This document shows, one piece after another, positions 8,003-15,939 of a stretch of 20,712 nt of DNA. The notes under the pieces are model-generated. The model had not been told where the DNA came from. It did not search any database and saw only the letters and a list, made by a program, of their open reading frames with translations. Position 1 is the stretch's first letter; each line of letters starts with the position of its first letter. The DNA is from a virus, in the IMG/VR virus record IMGVR_UViG_3300030090_001891, positions 1-20,712 of that record; one strand, given 5' to 3'. A program made the position numbers and the translations under genes.

Positions 8003-8772
8003 CAAACCATACCAAACCCGTCATCTTCACCGAAACCAAATCCAGTATAATCTGAAACATCCGCACCAATATCACTTACAGCATCATCGCCATCTGACAT
8101 TGCATCAGCAATGGCCTGGAATGGGTCGGTGAAAGATGTGTCAACAGTCTCAAATGCACCAATGTTCTCCAAGGATTCAAAATCAGGGAAATAACCAGGT
8201 GTTGCTACACCAAAAACACTGTCGGGCATACCAGCAGCAGCAGCATCTAAACGGTCGCCAATTTTACCGCCAAGTGCTCCCAGACCTATCATGCCTAACG
8301 GCCCTAATGGGATGCCTAGCAAACCGCCAACAAAGTCTCCTGCAATGCCCCTATTTCCTCGGCCTGTTGCCAACCCGCCAAGTACACTGCCAACAGGCCC
8401 GCCATAAGTGCCAAATAAACCAGAACCTATCGTGCTACCTATGCTTGGCCCTAAATTCATGCTACCAAACTGACTGGCAGGGGCATCCATCTCACCATAT
8501 CGGCTAGTGTCCAGATTGACATCACTCATGTCATCTACAGGAACATCCATGTCCGGCCCGCCACTAAGCATTTGCCTTGTGCTGGCTGGCAGACGAAAAT
8601 AATCAGGCTGCTGGACAACCGGCATAACAGGGTCAACGGCTGGGATAGCAGCTGCGGTTGTTCGTTTAAACTGCGGGAAAACAAACTTGTTTCCGTCAAA
8701 ATATCCCTGCGGTTTTCCAGACATATTCAGCGGAAAGACCCGACCAGTCATGTCTTTGTAAGTTGTCGCCAT
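8002..8772 (-). CDS. Putative ejection protein with glycine-zipper segment
   Basis: A 256-residue protein of no family I can name with certainty. The N-terminus is beta-like (YKDMTGRVFPLNMSGKPQGY). A Pro/Asp-rich linker follows. Residues about 107-172 form a Gly/Ala/Leu-rich stretch (LGPSIGSTIGSGLFGTYGG ... GGLLGIPLGPLGMIGLGALGG) of the glycine-zipper kind that can insert into membranes. The C-terminal quarter is very acidic. It sits at the head of the internal-protein block, where P22 and T7 encode proteins ejected ahead of the DNA, so a channel-forming ejection protein is the best guess. AGGATAAAA precedes ATG 8772. Its TGA overlaps the ATG of the GNAT-like gene (TGATG). Confidence 0.75.
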   Translation of the reverse strand: MATTYKDMTGRVFPLNMSGKPQGYFDGNKFVFPQFKRTTAAAIPAVDPVMPVVQQPDYFRLPASTRQMLSGGPDMDVPVDDMSDVNLDTSRYGEMDAPASQFGSMNLGPSIGSTIGSGLFGTYGGPVGSVLGGLATGRGNRGIAGDFVGGLLGIPLGPLGMIGLGALGGKIGDRLDAAAAGMPDSVFGVATPGYFPDFESLENIGAFETVDTSFTDPFQAIADAMSDGDDAVSDIGADVSDYTGFGFGEDDGFGMV

Positions 8773-8774
8773 TT

Positions 8775-9116
8775 TTATCCTACCAATACCACTTTAAATA
8801 TACGATCCGTTTGCGAGTTGTTTGCGTGCGTAATCACAACAGAGCCATTAACCCTGTTTGACTGACCTACATAGATTGTACCTGCACCGATCTCGGCACT
8901 TGCATTTGCTGTCGTTGGCATAAAAAGCAGAACTGTATTTACGCCAAGCCTTGTGTCCGTCACCGTGGTTGAGGCTGCACTTGCAGCAAGCGTCACATCG
9001 AGCACATTATTTCCACGACCAAGCAAAAGATTGTTGACGCTCTGACTTATCTGCCTACGATGAAAAGCCTCGTCTGGGCTATCAAGAGGCGGTGCTGGAA
9101 ACTCGGAAACAGTCAC
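8775..9116 (-). CDS. Conserved virion-associated beta protein, function unknown
   Basis: A 113-residue protein. The N-terminal part (PPLDSPDEAFHRRQISQSVNNLLLGRGNNV) is a short helix. The rest is beta-rich, with the recurrent pattern TTVTDTRLGVNTVLLFMPTT, then AGTIYV and VVITHANNSQTDRIF. From memory this family is common beside tail and internal-virion genes of podoviruses, where N-N-[VL]-x-x-[VT]-x-L...T-V-T-D and T-H-A-N-N are conserved; its role is unresolved. The start is GTG 9116, overlapping the nozzle TGA as GTGA. The stop TAA lies 2 nt before the next ATG, and its end provides that gene's AGGA ribosome site. It might be a small trimeric tail or head-completion component; it is not a tail-needle coiled coil. 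Confidence 0.85.
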   Translation of the reverse strand: MTVSEFPAPPLDSPDEAFHRRQISQSVNNLLLGRGNNVLDVTLAASAASTTVTDTRLGVNTVLLFMPTTANASAEIGAGTIYVGQSNRVNGSVVITHANNSQTDRIFKVVLVG

Positions 9117-10927
9117 GCTGCACCATCATTTACAACCTCAGCATCAACGCCCTGGGCATGAGTCCAGTTACCGCCTGCTGCTACATTGACAACAGCTCTG
9201 GCATATCTGGTTGATACTGTAAAATGCGACTGACCATCAGCGTCAACTGCATTTAATGTGGTTGCAGTTACTGTGTCTGTTGGCGCAACCCGATGTTTTA
9301 ATCCAACTGTTATTGTACCGCCATCAACGTATGGCCGTATGGCATTAATATAAATTCGGTTCGTTCCACCAAGTTCCTGTGTTTCCAGAGTAGCTGCAAG
9401 GGCAGCACCTGTAAAACGGCACAACTTGTAATCCGAGTTAAAACCATTGAGGCTGGTCAAACCGCCAATCCAGCTTTCATCATCAAAACTGACACCCAGA
9501 TTATCTACATTGCCAAAATCGTCCAGTTGCTCAAGTGTCCGGCTGACTGACAAATTTCTAAACATATATTCCTGATTGACCTCAGCCGTAGCCCATCGGT
9601 CAACTGCCCAGTTGTAGATAATAACTTTGTTAGGCTGTCCGCTGCTGTTACCGCTGCCTGGATACGCCCAGTAAACCAAACGTGAAACTGGGTCGGCAGC
9701 ACCATAAACACGATCAATGTAATTCTGATCCAAATCATTCAGAAAAAAGCGGTCAACTTTCTGATCGCCTATGGCTGTGCTGTTTTTACCATTAAAAGCC
9801 CAGAAGCCACTTTCGCCTAAATAGAAAACAAACGGGCCAACACCAACAACACTATTTCTAGCCATCGGCCCACGATCACGCTCCAGCTCACTTATCTGGA
9901 AAATAGTTGGCGGGCCTACATAGCTCAGGCCGAATATGGAATTGCGGGAAAACACAACACCATCAAGGCCACCAATAGCACCTGTGATTGCCATGACCTC
10001 TCCACCCGTGGGCAAGTCCTGACGATCACTTTGCACGGCAGCTGCTGCCGCCGAGCCAGGTGTCAGCCAGCTTGTAGGATCATTGATACCAGACCAATGA
10101 ACACGATTAGGTGTTACACCATCGCTGTCGCTTATGTTGCCCAGCCAGACAAAATCCTTAACAACCCCTATTGCCTTGGCCTTGATGTCGTAGCTCACGC
10201 CAGTAACAAAATTGGTCTTGGCAAAGCCTGCACTGCCAGCATCCGTCAGGGTGACAGTTGTCTGTCCTTTTATGCCAGGTGTGACCTGTGTGACCGTGAC
10301 TACTGCATCCGTGCGTGTAGCGGTAAACTTTGCATTAGCGTCTATCTGCACCTTAAGATTTTCAGCAGTCGTATCGTTATTAGTCTCAGCAACAAACGTA
10401 CCGCTGCCCGCAGAGCTGCCTGCTGTAAAATCGTGACTGGTCTGATCTGTAGCAACCAAGGTCACTTTGTCACCATTAGCAAGATTAGAGAAATTGCTGA
10501 TTGTAATCGTGCAAGTTGCCTGCACGCCCAGCAAATCACTAAAAGCACTATCCGTCCCCATCACAAATGACTGCGGTGGGTCAGTGTGACCATTTACCGA
10601 GATCACCCGATTTCCGAAATTTATAAAATTAACATGGTCATTTGTCGCAACCGTGTAGCTGGCCGACTGCCTTGAGACATTTGAAAAACTTGTTGTACCC
10701 AGCTTGAACAGATCCTGATGGTCAGCAGCAAAAGTGTGTACCGTGCCGTCAGACTGCTGAAAACTTGCAGCACCTCTTGGCCTATTGGACAAGGCTGAGG
10801 ACACTTCGGACTGTGACGCAAAAGGTGCGTATGTAGTTGCTGTTCTTGGCAAAACATTTTTGGCAACAGTGCTGCCTGGATTACCCAGATCAGCCTGATC
10901 CGGCAAGAACGGCCCGAAGTTAAACAT
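9113..10927 (-). CDS. Tail nozzle protein (P22 gp10-like) with inserted beta domain
   Basis: A probable tail nozzle/DNA-stabilisation protein: the hexameric tube below the adaptor. It has 604 residues. The N-terminus (NVLPRTATTYAPFASQSEVSS, about 24-44) and the propeller core fit gp10-like nozzles. Core blocks are KAIGVVKDFVWLGN (251-264), NRVHWSGINDPTSW (274-287), LPTGGEVMAITGAIGG (305-320) and VVFSRNSIFGLSYVGPP (324-340), then ELERDRGPMA and GFWAFNG. Residues about 136-246 look like an extra Thr/Asp/Gly-rich beta sandwich inserted between two core strands; this would explain why it is longer than P22 gp10 (472). It starts on the adaptor stop (TAATG) and ends in a GTGA overlap with the next gene. 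Confidence 0.87.
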   Translation of the reverse strand: MFNFGPFLPDQADLGNPGSTVAKNVLPRTATTYAPFASQSEVSSALSNRPRGAASFQQSDGTVHTFAADHQDLFKLGTTSFSNVSRQSASYTVATNDHVNFINFGNRVISVNGHTDPPQSFVMGTDSAFSDLLGVQATCTITISNFSNLANGDKVTLVATDQTSHDFTAGSSAGSGTFVAETNNDTTAENLKVQIDANAKFTATRTDAVVTVTQVTPGIKGQTTVTLTDAGSAGFAKTNFVTGVSYDIKAKAIGVVKDFVWLGNISDSDGVTPNRVHWSGINDPTSWLTPGSAAAAAVQSDRQDLPTGGEVMAITGAIGGLDGVVFSRNSIFGLSYVGPPTIFQISELERDRGPMARNSVVGVGPFVFYLGESGFWAFNGKNSTAIGDQKVDRFFLNDLDQNYIDRVYGAADPVSRLVYWAYPGSGNSSGQPNKVIIYNWAVDRWATAEVNQEYMFRNLSVSRTLEQLDDFGNVDNLGVSFDDESWIGGLTSLNGFNSDYKLCRFTGAALAATLETQELGGTNRIYINAIRPYVDGGTITVGLKHRVAPTDTVTATTLNAVDADGQSHFTVSTRYARAVVNVAAGGNWTHAQGVDAEVVNDGAA

Positions 10928-11556
10928 TAGAATCCTCTGGATATATTGAAACGTCTTGTACCAACCAGACCGCTATCAACAGACAGTCGTGCCTGACCAC
11001 GACTGCGTGCATCAAGCGTATTTAGCTCGGCAATTACACCATCAAGCAAGTTCAGATTTGACTGCACAGCCTGTGTATCCTTTGCCCTCATGTAGAAGGC
11101 TGCAAGCGCAGCATAGATGTAGGCATCAGGTGAGCTGGTCAGCAGGGCATTGGTGTTATCCGTTGCCAGGTCAAACTTTTTAATAAACCTGTGTGTAAAA
11201 GCATAATCTTGGTCAGCTTCACGCTCAAACTGTATCACAGAGCCTATGGCAAAGTAGTAAGGCCGACCCTGCCCCGTGCTTGCTGTTTCCTGTAAACTGA
11301 ACAGCGATTGCTGTGTAGGCTGGTAGTTATCGCTTGTAAAAAACAAATCAATATGCTCAACAAAACCAGTTGGCAACGCCTGTGTACTGCTACCGCTGGA
11401 GAGAGTAAAAGCTGTGCTTGTCTCTTGCTGTAAAAGACGCAGCTTGCGGTTAAGGCGTGCCTCACCTCTGGTAATGTAGTCGGTCCAGTCAATGTCAGAT
11501 CGTGATGTTTCCGTATCAAGGGCAGTCTTCAGCTCCGCAAGCGTAGTAATGCTCAT
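10927..11556 (-). CDS. Head-tail adaptor protein (P22 gp4 / SU10 adaptor-like)
   Basis: A probable adaptor ring bound under the portal, closing the head and receiving the nozzle. It has 209 residues and is mainly helical. The N-terminal pattern TLAELKTALDTETSRSDIDW followed by YITRGEARLNRKLRL is typical of podovirus adaptors, in which the x-x-x-E-A-R-[IL]-N-R-x-L-R block is the hallmark. A beta segment (LPTGFVEHIDLFF...QPTQQSLF) follows, then long helices (DAYIYAALAAFYMRAKDTQAVQ). The order coat-(small protein)-adaptor-nozzle matches P22 genes 5-4-10. Its start overlaps the preceding stop (ATGA), and its TAA overlaps the nozzle ATG (TAATG), so the three are coupled. Confidence 0.85.
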   Translation of the reverse strand: MSITTLAELKTALDTETSRSDIDWTDYITRGEARLNRKLRLLQQETSTAFTLSSGSSTQALPTGFVEHIDLFFTSDNYQPTQQSLFSLQETASTGQGRPYYFAIGSVIQFEREADQDYAFTHRFIKKFDLATDNTNALLTSSPDAYIYAALAAFYMRAKDTQAVQSNLNLLDGVIAELNTLDARSRGQARLSVDSGLVGTRRFNISRGF

Positions 11557-11786
11557 TGTTCATAAGCCTCATTTACGTCTGGTGTAGTTGGATCATCGGC
11601 AACAAATTTGCCGTCTTTGCGAGCACGCTTTCTGGTCGCTGGTTTTGCAGCAGCTTTCTTAGCAGCAGGCTTTGACTTGCCCATTGCACCTTTTGGACTG
11701 TCCGCATAACCCGACTTAGGCACATCCTCAGCATCAAACAGATGAGGCTCACCCGTGCCGTTTTTATACATAAATACTTTTGGCAT
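11553..11786 (-). CDS. Small Lys/Ala-rich head-associated protein
   Basis: A 77-residue protein directly after the coat gene. The N-terminal 30 residues (MPKVFMYKNGTGEPHLFDAE...VPKSGYADSP) look like a small folded piece found, as I recall, in other phage head modules. Residues about 34-58 are an Ala/Lys/Arg-rich H1-like tail (GKSKPAAKKAAAKPATRKRARKDG), and the end is acidic. AGGGGA lies about 6 nt before the ATG. Its TGA overlaps the adaptor ATG (ATGA, 11553-11556), so the two are translationally coupled. A head-completion, decoration or DNA-binding role is possible from position and charge; no catalytic motif is seen. Function unknown. Confidence 0.8.
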   Translation of the reverse strand: MPKVFMYKNGTGEPHLFDAEDVPKSGYADSPKGAMGKSKPAAKKAAAKPATRKRARKDGKFVADDPTTPDVNEAYEQ

Positions 11787-11807
11787 TTTATTCCCCTAAT
11801 AAGCTAA

Positions 11808-11829
11808 GGGGCTGCCTTACAGCAGCCCC
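11808..11829 (-). terminator. Strong hairpin after the coat gene (attenuator or partial terminator)
   Basis: A perfect 8-bp GC-rich stem (GGGGCTGC / GCAGCCCC) with a 6-nt loop lies between the coat stop codon (11837) and the next ATG (11786). Downstream in the transcript comes UUAGCUUAUU, a weak U-rich stretch rather than an uninterrupted U-run. It therefore looks like a leaky terminator, or an mRNA-stabilising structure that keeps coat expression high relative to the downstream tail genes. It is the only clear terminator-like element seen in the window. Stem and loop are seen directly; function is inferred. Confidence 0.6.
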
Positions 11830-11836
11830 AATCGCC

Positions 11837-13057
11837 TTAGTTCATGTGGATACGGCAAGCCAATTCTGGTCGTATTGTCTTAAAGCCATAAAGCACATCG
11901 AGTCGTGTAATAAACGTATCCGCTGAGATTGAGTAATCACGTACAATTCTCATGCTGATACCGTCCATCACCTCACGGGCAGCGAAGTCAACACCCGTTG
12001 GCAACACAAGATCAGCCGTTGCAAAAGCAAAGGCATCTTTGTGATAGGCCAAGCTGGTTCCATAAGTCCCAGATGCACCGATGTCAGTGCTGTCATCGCT
12101 CTCGTTTTTATGGATCGCTGCATTGTTGGCAGGCATTGCAGTAATGTTTTGCAATGCACCGCTTGATCGCAATGCAGGCGATATTGGCAGGCTGGTTGCA
12201 TTAGCTGACACATCAGATGTGATGGTAAACTTAGCAAGGTTACCTGTATCCACTTTTGTCTCTGGGTGAACAGAGTTCACAGCAGCAAAGTAAATGATGT
12301 CACCTTTTTTGAAGGTTCCAGCACCCGTATCCACGGTAATGGATGTGGAGCCTTCAGCTATGGTGCCAGAGTCGTTGACAAGATAATCGCCAGTGCCGTC
12401 ATCGGATCCAGATGTGTGACTTGGAAGCATGGTGTTTTCCATGATTTCCTGAAAGCCAAACGTATTGGATGCAACACGGCCCTCACGATAGTTATTGCTT
12501 AACTCAGTCTGTGAGTTAAACAGACCCTTCATCACTTCAACCAAGTCCATGTTGTCCTGAGTATTGAGGTTTAGGCAACGCTGATCGTAAGGAGCAAGGT
12601 TGTCTGTCAACACTTTGGAAGCAGTAAGAATATCACTTGTTGTGATGGTTGCACCAATGTCAGCCACCTGGTTGTGAGTATCCTTATACATGGAAAAAGC
12701 ATCTGCCTCGATGTTTGCTGCCAGCACAGCCATAGCTGGTTGCAAAATACGATCAGAAAAGTCATCCAGATCAAGTGTTAAATCGTCACTGGTAAAGGTC
12801 GTGTCAACGCCTTTCTGCGAAGCTACCTGCAAGGTGACGCTGCGCTCTGCAACATCCTGTGAAGATAGTGTCGCACCACTTCGGACTGTGTATTGGTTTG
12901 GCAAACGGATGGAAAGACTGTCGCCAATCTTTGCACCAGTTTGTGCAAACCGGTCATCATAACTGCGGTTGATCGTCCCTACGAAATTCAACTTCTGATG
13001 AAGAATACGCAAGGCCTCTCTAGTCACCGCTGTAGGTGTTAAGAGTGTATTAGCCAT
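11837..13057 (-). CDS. Major capsid protein (P22 coat family)
   Basis: The coat protein that builds the icosahedral head with an HK97-type fold. It has 406 residues, against 430 in P22. The N-terminus (NTLLTPTAVTREALRILHQK) and the block GDSLSIRLPNQYTVRSGATLS (about 45-65) are characteristic of the P22 coat family, as is VTLQVASQKGVDTTFTSDDL (74-93). Residues about 226-300 (IAEGSTSITVDTGAG...KKGDIIYF...LPISPAL) form a beta-rich insertion corresponding to the P22 I-domain or a decoration-like barrel. AAGGA lies 9 nt before ATG 13057, and a strong hairpin follows the stop codon. It is expected to be the most abundant protein from this operon. Confidence 0.95.
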   Translation of the reverse strand: MANTLLTPTAVTREALRILHQKLNFVGTINRSYDDRFAQTGAKIGDSLSIRLPNQYTVRSGATLSSQDVAERSVTLQVASQKGVDTTFTSDDLTLDLDDFSDRILQPAMAVLAANIEADAFSMYKDTHNQVADIGATITTSDILTASKVLTDNLAPYDQRCLNLNTQDNMDLVEVMKGLFNSQTELSNNYREGRVASNTFGFQEIMENTMLPSHTSGSDDGTGDYLVNDSGTIAEGSTSITVDTGAGTFKKGDIIYFAAVNSVHPETKVDTGNLAKFTITSDVSANATSLPISPALRSSGALQNITAMPANNAAIHKNESDDSTDIGASGTYGTSLAYHKDAFAFATADLVLPTGVDFAAREVMDGISMRIVRDYSISADTFITRLDVLYGFKTIRPELACRIHMN

Positions 13058-13080
13058 TGTAAAAGTTCCTTATAAAAAAG

Positions 13081-13986
13081 TTATGCGCTTCTGCGCTTTT
13101 CGACTTGTTTGTTACGCATTTTTGTCCACTCTTCTATGCTCATTTTATCGGGGTCTTTCGTTGCTGATGCTCTTTTGCCTTTGACCTTCACCGCTGATTT
13201 TGGCGGTTCAGCCTTTGGCATGGCTGCCTTCTGTTTGGCAACCAGCTCATCATACCTTCTGGCCTTGTCGATAAGTTTCACATGAACAGGGTCAGTAATG
13301 CTTGCCACAGCTTGCTCTTTCAGCCCTTGGCTAATGCCGTAGGCAGCAATAGTCTGAGCCAACTCTGGCGTCCAGTTATCGATCTCTTTTTTCAGAACCT
13401 TTTGACCTTCCTCAACAATCCTTGCGTGCTCGGCACGTTGATTGGCGAGAGCTTTGGCTTGATTTTCATTGAGTCGATTTATTGTGTTTTGACGCTGACT
13501 TTCCAGCTCTCTCTTTTGCCGATCAAGAGCTGACGCTTGCCCAACGTCCTGTTGGTAAAGCTCATCCCAGTTCAAAGCATTGTACTGCTCGATTTGCTGG
13601 TCAATGGCTTTTACCGCAGCAACATCCTCAATAGTCTGCTGCTGCAATTCCGCTTGCTGTTGCAAAGCAGCAGCTTGCGCTTCCACGCTTTTACGCTGCT
13701 CTGCCAGGCTTTGTGTTTTTTGTGTGTAGTCGCTTTGCCGAAGCAGGGCATCTTTGAGCTGTGGCGGTACTTCATATTCCTGACCGTCATATTCTACAGA
13801 AACAAATTGGGAGCCTTCATCTGGCTCCCCTGCTTCTTCTTCACTTGCGACTGTTTGCTCTGCATCGTCTGACGCTTCCTCTACCGCTTGCGTTTCCTCT
13901 ACCTCAATATTTTCGGCTTCGGGTGCTGGGCTTTCGGTTTCTAAAGCAAGTTCCGGCTCCGCTGGATTGTTTGCTTCGTCTGACAT
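13081..13986 (-). CDS. Capsid scaffolding protein
   Basis: The internal scaffold for procapsid assembly, expelled before maturation. It has 301 residues, almost the same as P22 gp8 (303). It shows the usual layout. A strongly acidic, Glu/Ala/Pro-rich N-terminus (1-60) is followed by a short folded block with YEVPPQLKDALLRQSDYTQK (71-90). A long Gln/Glu-rich coiled coil (about 90-205) leads into a strongly basic C-terminus (about 252-301), which in P22 is the coat-binding helix-turn-helix. It sits between portal and coat, as expected. AGGAG lies 6 nt before ATG 13986. It has no protease-like motif, so it appears to be a pure scaffold. Identification rests on composition, position and the internal block rather than on catalytic residues. 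Confidence 0.9.
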   Translation of the reverse strand: MSDEANNPAEPELALETESPAPEAENIEVEETQAVEEASDDAEQTVASEEEAGEPDEGSQFVSVEYDGQEYEVPPQLKDALLRQSDYTQKTQSLAEQRKSVEAQAAALQQQAELQQQTIEDVAAVKAIDQQIEQYNALNWDELYQQDVGQASALDRQKRELESQRQNTINRLNENQAKALANQRAEHARIVEEGQKVLKKEIDNWTPELAQTIAAYGISQGLKEQAVASITDPVHVKLIDKARRYDELVAKQKAAMPKAEPPKSAVKVKGKRASATKDPDKMSIEEWTKMRNKQVEKRRSA

Positions 13987-13995
13987 TTAATTCTC

Positions 13996-15939
13996 CTATA
14001 TAATTGAGTTGGGTTGAAATTCCTCCATGAGAGGTGCAGTTGATCCTTCTTTCTGTGCCTTGCTGATGGCTTCCATGCGATCCGTCTCAGCACGGTATTT
14101 GTCTGTCACTACTTTCTGGGCATCCAGAGCAATCTTGTTGGCATCAATCTGGTTTTTCTGGACACGCACATTCTGGTCAGCCTGCAGCTGCTGGATGACT
14201 GCAACAGCTTCTTGAAGCTGTGCCTTCATCTGCTCTTTCTCAGGGTCAATGCCTTTGAGCGCAGATGGCAGCAATTTCTGCAACCTCTCTCCCATTTCTT
14301 CAGCACCAGGCCAGTCAAGGTTTTTGGCAATCAGATCACCTATAATCGGTGCAGCCTGCGGGAACTGCTGCACCAACAGCATCATCTGGTCGGCAGCTTC
14401 CTGACGCTGCGTGGTAAAGCTCGGCCCCAGTTTGACCGACACATCATATTTACCCGTGGTCAGGTCATATATGCGTGGCTCAGGCTCACCCTCAATCTGG
14501 GTCATCTGATTAATCATTGCCGTCTGTGGTGCATCGTCCTCACCCATAATACGCAGCACCCTTGCCTCGGTGTAAACGCTTGGCACAAGATCAACAATAA
14601 TCCGGCCGGCATGGCGTATGGCTCGGCTGAGGTTATCAATAAAGTGATATGTGCCAATGTCGTTTTCTTTCTGCCTTGCAGCTATGCCCTTGCCACTAAT
14701 TTCTTTTTCCATGTTGCCAAGGCTAGTCATGCCAATGACTGATTTCATGTCATCAGATGAGTTAAGGGCTTCTTGAATCGCACCAGCTGGCACGCCAGCA
14801 AAGGGTTGGCGAATAGGTGCCTGACCGCCATCATATTCTAAAAATGCGTGATTGGTTGAATTAGCGGTGCTCCACTTAGCCTGATCCGTGTTGAACGCTC
14901 CAACTGGCCCGATCCAAGGTGCTTTCGGAGCCAGTGCCACCAGTTCGGCAGCAGCCGTTCTCCAGAAATTATACATTTGCTGTGAGTCTTTTGCGAAGTG
15001 TATGAGACTGTGAAAGTGCCGGTTTTCACCAACAACAACTTCCTCGCCATAGACAGGCACAATAGGAATATAACGCCCTGACCAGTCTATCTCGCTGAGT
15101 ATCTCACTACCCGTAACAACACACTGTTTAACCTTCATGGTCTTTGTCGTGCGTGACTGCACAGGCAGAATACCAGACATTTCCATCAAATCACGCTGGG
15201 TCTCAAACACTTCAGCATCGAGTATCTGCCCGTCCGTCATCAGGATGATTTCACGGTCTACTTCTTCACGGCTCCAGTATTCAGCCACCCGTACCGTGTC
15301 AGATGTGTACCAGAGGTTGTCCCGCTGCTCAAAGCTCTGGCTTTCAAAGTTGATTTTTTCAGCATCAGGATAGCTGGCTTCAAACTCATCATGGGTCAGA
15401 AGCTCGGTGACAAAACACATGTTCCAGTCCGAGCTGTCCACAGCCGTAGAGCGTGGATCACGATAGACTGAAAACGGATTCATAATGCGCTCAATCTTGA
15501 TGTCACGCTCAAATGTGTCATCCCGTGCAAAATCTATGTCTACACGGAAATAACCAAATCCCATACTCACCGCATCATCAATGGCTTTGCTGTACGCAGC
15601 ATCAGCCGAGCTGCTGACTTCGATCTGCCTGAGCAAACCGTTTAATATCTTTGCTGTTTCAACGTCTGCATTACTGTCTACTGGGTGACATTTGATGCTG
15701 GGCTTGTTCATTCGGGCATCATTGACAATCTGGCGTATAAAGGTCGGCATACGATTGACTGTCAGGCACGGCCTGCGGTCACGTTCACGCTGTCGCTTTA
15801 CTTCTTCGGGCCATTGCACGCCCTGCCTGCCAAACTCAAGATCGTCCATCGCCTGTATGCGATTTTCGGCCTCAGCTTCCTCGCACACCTTGAAGGCTTC
15901 ACGAATGTCTGCAAGTTTATCGTCTGAATAAGATGCCAT
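13996..15939 (-). CDS. Portal protein (P22 gp1-like)
   Basis: The dodecameric ring at the capsid vertex through which DNA is packaged and ejected. It has 647 residues against about 725 in P22. The N-terminal region has the typical features FGRQGVQWPEEVKRQRERD, RPCLTVNRMPTFIRQIVND and the Y/F-R-V stretch of the core. Then comes an FSVYRDPRSTAVDSSDWNMC block, which in this family reads N-P-x-x-V-x-x-D-P. The C-terminal part (about 550-635) is Gln/Lys-rich helical, like the portal barrel. The start ATG shares its A with the TAA of the preceding polyvalent gene. The stop TAG is 9 nt before the scaffold start, and the order portal-scaffold-coat supports the call. Confidence 0.93.
   Translation of the reverse strand: MASYSDDKLADIREAFKVCEEAEAENRIQAMDDLEFGRQGVQWPEEVKRQRERDRRPCLTVNRMPTFIRQIVNDARMNKPSIKCHPVDSNADVETAKILNGLLRQIEVSSSADAAYSKAIDDAVSMGFGYFRVDIDFARDDTFERDIKIERIMNPFSVYRDPRSTAVDSSDWNMCFVTELLTHDEFEASYPDAEKINFESQSFEQRDNLWYTSDTVRVAEYWSREEVDREIILMTDGQILDAEVFETQRDLMEMSGILPVQSRTTKTMKVKQCVVTGSEILSEIDWSGRYIPIVPVYGEEVVVGENRHFHSLIHFAKDSQQMYNFWRTAAAELVALAPKAPWIGPVGAFNTDQAKWSTANSTNHAFLEYDGGQAPIRQPFAGVPAGAIQEALNSSDDMKSVIGMTSLGNMEKEISGKGIAARQKENDIGTYHFIDNLSRAIRHAGRIIVDLVPSVYTEARVLRIMGEDDAPQTAMINQMTQIEGEPEPRIYDLTTGKYDVSVKLGPSFTTQRQEAADQMMLLVQQFPQAAPIIGDLIAKNLDWPGAEEMGERLQKLLPSALKGIDPEKEQMKAQLQEAVAVIQQLQADQNVRVQKNQIDANKIALDAQKVVTDKYRAETDRMEAISKAQKEGSTAPLMEEFQPNSII

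Noticed and set aside
8136-8507. Plus-strand 123-codon frame, Gln/His/Leu-rich
   Set aside because: It is antisense to the glycine-zipper gene, and the biased composition follows from the opposite-strand codons.
10031-10570. Plus-strand 179-codon frame, Cys-rich
   Set aside because: It is antisense to the nozzle gene; composition reflects the reverse of Thr/Ala/Gly codons.
14212-14742. Plus-strand 176-codon frame
   Set aside because: It is antisense inside the portal gene, whose protein sequence is clearly conserved.
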